Positions 1 through 4,939 of a stretch of DNA of 6,529 nucleotides are shown piece by piece; positions within the stretch are counted from its first letter, which is position 1, and each line of letters begins with the position of its first letter. This DNA is from JAVKSM01 sp039583705. Lineage in GTDB: Bacteria > Actinomycetota > Actinomycetes > Mycobacteriales > Pseudonocardiaceae. Where the stretch lies: positions 1 to 6,529 of the forward strand of contig JAVKSM010000144.1 of the NCBI GenBank assembly GCA_039583705.1. Reading direction: 5' to 3'. The notes beneath the pieces are model-generated. The model saw nothing but the letters and a program-made list of their open reading frames with translations, ran no database searches and was not told the DNA's origin. The translations under genes and the position numbers were made by a program.

Positions 1-45
1 TGACAGTGTCCTGAGGTCGGCGAGCCGCACGACCCGCCGGCCACC

Positions 46-87
46 CGGGGGCGGGAGCCCGGCGCCAGAAGCCGGCTCCCGCCCCCG
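46..87 (+). terminator. Strong G/C-rich stem-loop: intrinsic terminator or attenuator upstream of the exporter operon
   Basis: Positions 46-59 pair perfectly with 74-87 (14 bp, all but one pair G-C). The stem extends by three more pairs, 61-63 with 71-73, across a bulged C at 60, leaving a 7-nt loop (64-70, GCCAGAA). No U-tract follows, which is common for actinobacterial terminators. It lies just after TGA triplets at 1-3 and 12-14 and about 87 nt before the chosen exporter start. The natural reading is the terminator of a gene lying off the left edge, or a partial read-through attenuator between that gene and the exporters. The stem is seen directly; the termination role is inferred. Confidence 0.6.
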
Positions 88-101
88 CGGTCACCGCGGG
101 G
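83..101. promoter_or_regulatory. Perfect 19-bp dyad, candidate operator or second leader hairpin
   Basis: Two 9-bp arms, CCCCGCGGT (83-91) and ACCGCGGGG (93-101), flank a single central C at 92 with no mismatch. Dyads of this size before an operon often bind a dimeric repressor such as a TetR- or GntR-type protein. As RNA it would form about a 7-bp stem with a 5-nt loop. It shares 83-87 with the 3' arm of the preceding stem-loop, so the two structures compete at their bases. Because the sequence is made only of C/G plus one T-A pair, part of the symmetry could be due to high GC. No regulator gene is visible in the window. Confidence 0.35.
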
Positions 102-159
102 CACATGCATCCGATCGTCACGGCGCCGGTCTTCACACCGCCGGTCGGTGGGGACTGGC

Positions 160-168
160 AGGAAGGGA
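160..168 (+). promoter_or_regulatory. Shine-Dalgarno site that decides the start of the first exporter gene
   Basis: AGGAAGGGA ends 5 nt before the ATG at 174, a strong match to the actinobacterial anti-SD. The competing in-frame ATG at 105 has only a GGGG run (98-101) placed 3 nt away, which is too close. The 23 extra residues that start would add are not recognisable as part of the exporter family. This supports the start at 174. Confidence 0.6.
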
Positions 169-173
169 CGTGG

Positions 174-1955
174 ATGGGGGCGAAGAGGTGGCTGGCCGGG
201 TTGGCCCGGCTGGTCTCGGTGCGGCTACCCCGCGAGGACGAACGTGCCGTCGGTGGGCGACTGCTCAGGGACTGCCTGGGCCGGCAGCGGGGCTGGGCCG
301 CCCTGCTCTGCCTGGCCACCGTGTCCCGGTCGGCGGCCGCGCTCGCCCTGCCCGCCACCGTCGCCAGAGCGATCGACGCCGCCGGTACCGGTACGACCCT
401 GAGCACCCCGCTGGTCGACGTCGGTGTGGTCCTCGCCGTGCTGGCCGCCGCGGAGGCGATCGCTGAGCTGGCAACCTCCTACTACATCGCCGGCACGTCC
501 GCCGAGCTGCAGGACCGGCTCGTGCGCCACACGTTGCGTCTGGGACTGCCGGGGCGGCGGCGCTTCGCGGCCGGCGACGTGCTGTCCCGGCTGGCGGCGG
601 ACACCACGCGCCCGGCGTCGTTCCTGGCACTGGCCGTGGGAACGGTGGTGGCCCTGGTCACGCTCGTCGGGGCGGTGGTGGCGCTCGGGCTCATCGACTG
701 GACCCTGGCGCTCGCCTTCGTGCTCGGGGTGCCGCTCGCCCTGCTGGCGGTGCGCTGGTTCGTCTCCCGCGCCGGGGAGCTGTTCCTGCGGTACGAGCAG
801 GTGCAGGCCGACATCGTCACCCGGCTCGTTGACGCCCTGCAAGGGGCTCGCACCATCCGCGCCAGCGGCACCGTGCAGCGCGAGATCAGTCGGATCCTGC
901 AGCCGTTGCCCGAGCTGAACTCGACCGGGCGCCAGGGGTGGGTCGCCCAGCGGCAGGTGAGCTGGCAGTTGCTCCTCCTCGGCCCGATGCTGCAGATCCT
1001 GGTGCTGAGCGTCGGGGGCTTCAGCGTCGCCGCCGGGCAAGTCACCCCGGGAGAGCTGGTCGCCGCCGCTGGTTACGTCCTGCTCGCCCTCGGCGGTCTT
1101 GAGGTGGTCGACGGCCTTGCCGACGCCCTGCACGCCCACGTCGGGGCGACCCGGGTGGCGACGGTGCTCAGCAGCCCACCAGAGATCGTCACCGGTTCGC
1201 CTGGCATCGCCCTGCCGCCGGGTCCGGGGCGGCTTGAGCTGCACGACGTCGTCGTGCGCAGGGGTGACCAGCTCGTCCTCGACCACCTCGACCTCGTCGT
1301 TCCGGCCGGCGCCAGCGTCGCGGTCGTCGGCCGCTCCGGCACCGGGAAGACCGTGCTCGTCTCGCTGGTCGGCCGGTTGCTCGACCCGCAACACGGCGAC
1401 GTGCGTATCGACGGCACGTCTGTCGCGGCGCTGCCGCTGCCCCAGGTGAGGCGGGCCGTGACCTACGCCTTCGAGCGCCCGGCGCTGCTGGGGGGGACCA
1501 TCCACGACACCATCGCCTACACCCGCCCGGACGCCTCCCGCGCTCAGGTGGTCCAGGCGGCATGCGCCGCACAAGCCGATCACTTCATCCGGCGGCTTCC
1601 CGAGGGGTACTCCACGCCCGTCGAGGCGGCCCGGCTCTCCGGGGGCGAGGTCCAGCGCCTCGGACTGGCCCGTGCCATCCTCAGCCTGGCGCGGATCGTC
1701 GTGCTCGACGACGCGACCAGCAGCCTGGACACCGCGACCGAGGTGAAGCTCACCCAGGCGCTGACCCGGAACCTCGCCGGACGCACCTCGCTGGTGGTCA
1801 CCCACCGGCCCGCCACCGCCGCCCGTGCCGATCTCGTCGCGTGGTTGGACGGCGGCCGCATCAGGGCACTCGCCCCCCATGCCGAGCTGTGGACCGACCC
1901 CGACTACCGACACACCTTCGCCGCCGACCCGCAGCCCGCGGGGAGCAGCAGGTGA
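174..1955 (+). CDS. ABC exporter half-transporter, permease-ATPase fusion with degenerate ATP site (RamA/AmfA-like)
   Basis: Membrane exporter subunit that uses ATP to move a substrate, probably a peptide, out of the cell. The length is 593 aa, normal for a half-transporter. Six hydrophobic segments lie near residues 41-62, 82-107, 150-172, 175-196, 264-287 and 290-313, followed by one nucleotide-binding domain. Motifs: Walker A GRSGTGKT (386-393), Glu434 in AFERP where the Q-loop glutamine is expected, signature LSGGE (488-492), Walker B VVLDD with Asp512 and Asp513 in place of the catalytic Glu, D-loop SSLD, and H-loop His544. The Glu-to-Asp change marks the degenerate half of a heterodimer; the next gene supplies the other half. 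There is no N-terminal C39 peptidase domain, so it should not itself cleave a leader. The C-terminal stretch (AWLDGGRIRALAPHAELW) and AFERP resemble RamA/AmfA-type transporters of class III lanthipeptide clusters, judged from memory. The substrate is unproven. An alternative start is ATG 105 (616 aa). Confidence 0.93.
   Translation: MGAKRWLAGLARLVSVRLPREDERAVGGRLLRDCLGRQRGWAALLCLATVSRSAAALALPATVARAIDAAGTGTTLSTPLVDVGVVLAVLAAAEAIAELATSYYIAGTSAELQDRLVRHTLRLGLPGRRRFAAGDVLSRLAADTTRPASFLALAVGTVVALVTLVGAVVALGLIDWTLALAFVLGVPLALLAVRWFVSRAGELFLRYEQVQADIVTRLVDALQGARTIRASGTVQREISRILQPLPELNSTGRQGWVAQRQVSWQLLLLGPMLQILVLSVGGFSVAAGQVTPGELVAAAGYVLLALGGLEVVDGLADALHAHVGATRVATVLSSPPEIVTGSPGIALPPGPGRLELHDVVVRRGDQLVLDHLDLVVPAGASVAVVGRSGTGKTVLVSLVGRLLDPQHGDVRIDGTSVAALPLPQVRRAVTYAFERPALLGGTIHDTIAYTRPDASRAQVVQAACAAQADHFIRRLPEGYSTPVEAARLSGGEVQRLGLARAILSLARIVVLDDATSSLDTATEVKLTQALTRNLAGRTSLVVTHRPATAARADLVAWLDGGRIRALAPHAELWTDPDYRHTFAADPQPAGSSR
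1940..1955 (+). promoter_or_regulatory. Ribosome-binding site and GTGA stop-start overlap coupling the two exporter genes
   Basis: GGGGAG at 1940-1945 lies 6 nt before the GTG at 1952. The GTG overlaps the TGA stop of the preceding gene (1953-1955) as GTGA. This is classic translational coupling and fits equal synthesis of two subunits of one complex. The second reading frame stays open far upstream (to 1562), but that part is a shadow of the first gene, so the GTG at 1952 is chosen. Confidence 0.8.
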
Positions 1956-3733
1956 ACCTGTCCGGTGGTGGCGCCCGGCTGCTGCGCCGCCACCTGGCCC
2001 CGCGGCGGCGAGCGCTCGGCATGCTCGCCCTGTGGTCCACCGTCGAGGCCGTCCCGGTCTTCGCGTCCGGGATGCTGGTCGCCGCCGCGCTCGACCAGGG
2101 CTTCCTCGCCTCGCGGCCGTTCGTCGGCGTCGGTTGGCTACTGTGCTTCGCCGCCACGCAGCTCCTCGCCACCATCGGCATCCGTCGGCTCTACCCGCAC
2201 CTGGCCGACACCATCGAACCGCTGCGCGACGACCTGCTCACCGCCGTGACGACCGCCTGCGTTCGGCGCGCGGTGGCCCGCGCCGAACCGCCCGACGGTA
2301 CCGGGGTCTCCCAGGCCACCCAGCAGGTCGAGACCGTGCGGGAACTGCTGTCGCTGCTGCTCCGCAACGGCCGCCAGTTCCTCTCCACCGTCGTCGCGGT
2401 CGGCGGACTCGCCGTGCTCGCCCCGGCGCTCGCGCTGCTCGTCGCGCCCATGCTCCTGCTCGCCCTCGCCGGGTTCGGCTGGTTCCTCCGCTCCCTCATC
2501 ACCCGCCAGCGGGCCGTGGTCCTCGCCGGTGAGCAGGTCACCCGGGCGGCCCATCCGGTCATCGACGGGGTCCGCGACGTCGCCGCCTGCGGCGCCGAGG
2601 AACGCGCGGGCGACAGCGTCAGCGCCGCCATCCACGCCGAAGCCGCCGCCATCCGGGCCTTCGCCCGAGCCCGCACGACCAGGGTGCTGGTCCTCGCCCT
2701 CGGCGTGCAGGTTCCGCTACTGATCGTCCTCGGCGCATCGCCCTGGCTGGTGCGGCACGGGTACGCCACCGTAGGCGCGGTCGGCGGCGCCGTCATCTAC
2801 CTTGCCCAGCAGCTCGAACCCGCCCTGCGCTACCTGGTCAACGCCGCCGGGACCTGGCTCGTCGTCCTCGGCGTCGTCCTGGGACGCCTCTCCGAGGTGA
2901 CCAGCGTCCCGGCGGCGGCCCCTGGTGGGACCCGGCGCCTGCCGCCCGGGCCCCACGACCTGCGCGTCGACGGGCTCACCTTCGCGTACTCACCGCACGC
3001 CGAACCGGTGATCAGCAACCTCTGCCTGGACATCGCCGCCGGGACACACCTGGCGGTGGTGGGCCCCAGCGGCGCGGGCAAGTCGACGCTGGCCAACCTG
3101 CTCGGGGGGCTCATCGCACCGCAACACGGGCAGATCGTGCTCGACGGGCTGCCCTTGCGGCAGATCGACGAGTCCGACCTGCGACGAACGATCGCACTCA
3201 TCCCGCAGGAAGCCTACGTCTTCGCCGGGACCGTCCGGGACAACCTCAGCTACCTGCAACCCGACGCACCGACCCGCGAGCTCGACCGGGTCGTCGCCCT
3301 GCTCGGCTTGGACCAGCTCGTCATGGACCTGGGCGGCTACCACGGGCAGATCGCACCCGGAGGAGCCGGCCTGTCCACCGGGCAGCGCCAGCTCCTCGCC
3401 CTTGCCCGGGTCTTCCTCTCCCCCGCCAGCCTGGTCATCCTCGACGAGGCCACCTGCCACCTGGACCCTCTTGCCGAGGCCCGGGTCGAAGCCGCCTTCG
3501 CAGCCCGGCATGGAACCCTCGTGGTCGTCGCCCACCGGATCAGCTCAGCGATGCGCGCCGACACCATCCTGCTCATGGATGGCACCGACACGACCCTAGG
3601 TACCCACCGGGACCTCATTGCCCGACACGCCCTCTACGCCGACCTCGTCGGTCACTGGAACCACGAGCTGGCGCACGACGAAGCCGTCCGGGAGCAGGCC
3701 GCGGCCGCGGTCAGGACGGGAGCCGGTCGGTGA
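1952..3733 (+). CDS. ABC exporter half-transporter, permease-ATPase fusion with catalytic Glu (RamB/AmfB-like)
   Basis: Partner subunit of the preceding exporter gene, also 593 aa and starting at GTG. Hydrophobic segments lie near residues 22-45, 52-75, 143-160, 162-182, 244-266 and 270-312, followed by the ATPase domain. Motifs: Walker A GPSGAGKS (371-378, Lys377), Q-loop Gln419 in IPQE, signature LSTGQ (474-478, Thr replacing the first Gly), Walker B VILDE with Asp498 and catalytic Glu499, D-loop CHLD, and H-loop His528. In a heterodimer its Walker A/B would pair with the LSGGE of the first subunit to form the hydrolytic site. Its LSTGQ would face the Asp-Asp Walker B of the first subunit to form the degenerate site. 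The LDEATCHLDP stretch and the C-terminal DLVGHW resemble RamB/AmfB-type transporters (recalled, not searched). No peptidase domain is present. The 3' end overlaps the opposing topoisomerase gene by 23 bp. Confidence 0.94.
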   Translation: MNLSGGGARLLRRHLAPRRRALGMLALWSTVEAVPVFASGMLVAAALDQGFLASRPFVGVGWLLCFAATQLLATIGIRRLYPHLADTIEPLRDDLLTAVTTACVRRAVARAEPPDGTGVSQATQQVETVRELLSLLLRNGRQFLSTVVAVGGLAVLAPALALLVAPMLLLALAGFGWFLRSLITRQRAVVLAGEQVTRAAHPVIDGVRDVAACGAEERAGDSVSAAIHAEAAAIRAFARARTTRVLVLALGVQVPLLIVLGASPWLVRHGYATVGAVGGAVIYLAQQLEPALRYLVNAAGTWLVVLGVVLGRLSEVTSVPAAAPGGTRRLPPGPHDLRVDGLTFAYSPHAEPVISNLCLDIAAGTHLAVVGPSGAGKSTLANLLGGLIAPQHGQIVLDGLPLRQIDESDLRRTIALIPQEAYVFAGTVRDNLSYLQPDAPTRELDRVVALLGLDQLVMDLGGYHGQIAPGGAGLSTGQRQLLALARVFLSPASLVILDEATCHLDPLAEARVEAAFAARHGTLVVVAHRISSAMRADTILLMDGTDTTLGTHRDLIARHALYADLVGHWNHELAHDEAVREQAAAAVRTGAGR

Positions 3734-4784
3734 GCAGCCTGAGCACCGCGCGCTCCACCGCGCACCGGACCTGCTCGTCGGACAGGTCGGTCGAACCCGC
3801 GCGGCGCAGCGCCGGCAGCACGGTCTGCCCGCGTTCGAACCGCTCCACGAGCAGCGGGTCGACGTAGGAGCGGCGGGCCACCGCCGCGGTGTTGCCCAGT
3901 TCCTCGGACACCTCCCGCATCACCTGCGCCACCGCACGACGCCGCTTGCGCTGCGAAGCGGGCGGCGCGCCGTCGGCCGAGCACTGCCCCGCCAGCGCCA
4001 CCGCCGCGAGCACCCCGGCGTTCCAGGTGCGCAGGTCCTTGGCGCTGAACTCCTCCCCCGCCAGCTCCTTGAACGCCGCGTTGACGTCGTCGGCGCGCAC
4101 GTCGTGCCAGCGGGCACCGGGGCTGCCGGTGGAGCCCGCGACGCGGTAGGCGAGCAGATCCTCGTCCGGACCGCGGCGCCGCAGCAACGCGCCGACGACC
4201 TTGTGCACGCCCGGGTCGGCGATGCGCAGCGATCGGTGCACGCCGCCCTTGGCCGGGTAGTCGAAGACGACCGTGCCGCGGCGCAGCCGGACGTGGTCGC
4301 AGCGCAGCGTCGCCAGTCCGAACGTGCCGTCGGCCGCGGCCGCGCTGCCGCCCTCGGCGTACTCCTCGCCCCCGACCCGGAACACCCCGAGGTCGAGCAT
4401 CCGCAGCGCCGCGGCCAGCACCCGCTCCCGGTGCAGGCCACGGGCGTCGAGCCGACGGGCGATCTCGCGGCGGACCGCGGGCAGCCGCTCGCCCAGCCTG
4501 GCCACCCGGTCGAACTTGGCGGCGTCCCGGGCACGTCGCCACTCGTCGTGGTAGCGGTACTGTCGCCGCCCGGCGTCGTCGGTGCCCACCGCCTGGATGT
4601 GACCTTGCGGCAGTGGGCAGATCCACACCTGTCGCCAGGCGGGCGGGATCGCCAACGCCCGGATCCGGTCGAGCACCACCGGGTCGGTCAGCGGCTCACC
4701 GGACGGGTCGCGGTAGCTGAAACCGCGACCACGGCGCTGCCGCGAGATGCCCGGGCCCGACGGATCCACCCGCCTGCACCGCAC
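3711..4784 (-). CDS. DNA topoisomerase IB (poxvirus-type/bacterial)
   Basis: Relaxes supercoiled DNA by cutting one strand through a 3'-phosphotyrosyl intermediate, without ATP or metal. The length is 357 aa from GTG 4784. The N-terminal domain has RGRGFSY, then IPPAWRQVWICP and GHIQAVGTD, then GRRQYRYHDEW. The catalytic domain shows all active-site residues: Arg136 (in FRVGGEEY), Lys179 (YPAKGGVH), Arg252 (AKDLRTWNAG), Asn298 and nucleophile Tyr307 (NTAAVARRSYVDP). Asn replaces the His of poxvirus enzymes, and the 9-residue Asn-Tyr spacing matches the Deinococcus radiodurans enzyme as I recall it (R137, K174, R239, N280, Y289). This near-identical numbering favours GTG 4784, which has AGG 6 nt upstream on its strand. 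The frame stays open to GTG 4946, which would add 54 residues of Gly/Arg/Gln-rich repeat, overlap the malQ start and have no visible ribosome-binding site. It is transcribed divergently from malQ and convergently with the exporters. Confidence 0.93.
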   Translation of the reverse strand: MRCRRVDPSGPGISRQRRGRGFSYRDPSGEPLTDPVVLDRIRALAIPPAWRQVWICPLPQGHIQAVGTDDAGRRQYRYHDEWRRARDAAKFDRVARLGERLPAVRREIARRLDARGLHRERVLAAALRMLDLGVFRVGGEEYAEGGSAAAADGTFGLATLRCDHVRLRRGTVVFDYPAKGGVHRSLRIADPGVHKVVGALLRRRGPDEDLLAYRVAGSTGSPGARWHDVRADDVNAAFKELAGEEFSAKDLRTWNAGVLAAVALAGQCSADGAPPASQRKRRRAVAQVMREVSEELGNTAAVARRSYVDPLLVERFERGQTVLPALRRAGSTDLSDEQVRCAVERAVLRLLTDRLPS

Positions 4785-4939
4785 CCGCTGCCTGTACCCC
4801 TCGCGATCGGACAGAAACGGGTGGGACTGCTGGGGTCCAGGGGACCTGCCGCCTGGTTCCTGCCGCCCGCCGCCCTGCCGCCCACTGCCCTGCCGCCCAC
4901 TGCCCTGCCGCCCCCCGCCCGTGGTGTCAGGATGTTCGG
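4785..4939. promoter_or_regulatory. Divergent intergenic region between topoisomerase IB and malQ
   Basis: This 155-bp gap lies between the two divergent start codons and should carry promoters for both genes. I could not pick out convincing -35/-10 pairs on either strand. On the + strand, AGGA at 4929-4932 sits 7 nt before the malQ GTG and is its likely ribosome-binding site. On the - strand, AGG (4793-4791) sits 6 nt before GTG 4784. Much of the rest is a 15-bp tandem repeat. Confidence 0.45.
4859..4918. repeat. Four tandem copies of a 15-bp C-rich repeat
   Basis: Units begin at 4859, 4874, 4889 and 4904. Units two and three are identical (CCTGCCGCCCACTGC); units one and four share the CCTGCCGCCC core and differ in the last five bases. 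A degenerate CCTGCCGCC copy begins at 4845, out of 15-bp register by one base. The array lies between the topoisomerase IB and malQ starts. Because 15 is a multiple of three, the minus strand stays open through it, reading as repeated Gly-Arg-Gln-Gly-Ser-like pentapeptides. This explains why the topoisomerase frame runs on upstream. Slippage could vary the copy number. Confidence 0.8.

Noticed and set aside
1..14. TGA triplets at the left edge as the stop of an upstream precursor peptide gene
   Set aside because: At most four codons are visible, too little to support a coding feature. It is kept only as context for the lanthipeptide-locus finding.
105..173. 23-residue N-terminal extension of the first exporter from ATG 105
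   Set aside because: Its ribosome-binding site is poorly spaced, while ATG 174 has a strong one. The extension shows no recognisable signal or domain.
225..1913. Long open frame (562 aa) on the minus strand opposite the first exporter gene
   Set aside because: It has low-complexity Gly/Arg/Asp-rich composition with no motif, and it mirrors a gene with clear ABC motifs. Such antisense frames are expected at very high GC.
1562..1951. Upstream extension of the second exporter frame
   Set aside because: This part is the shifted frame of the first exporter's ATPase domain. The GTG at 1952 with its SD and stop-start overlap is the better start.
3699..3710. 12-bp palindrome CCGCGGCCGCGG near the operon end
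   Set aside because: It lies inside an alanine run of the coding sequence (QAAAAV), so codon use explains it. It is too self-complementary to form a hairpin with a loop of useful size.
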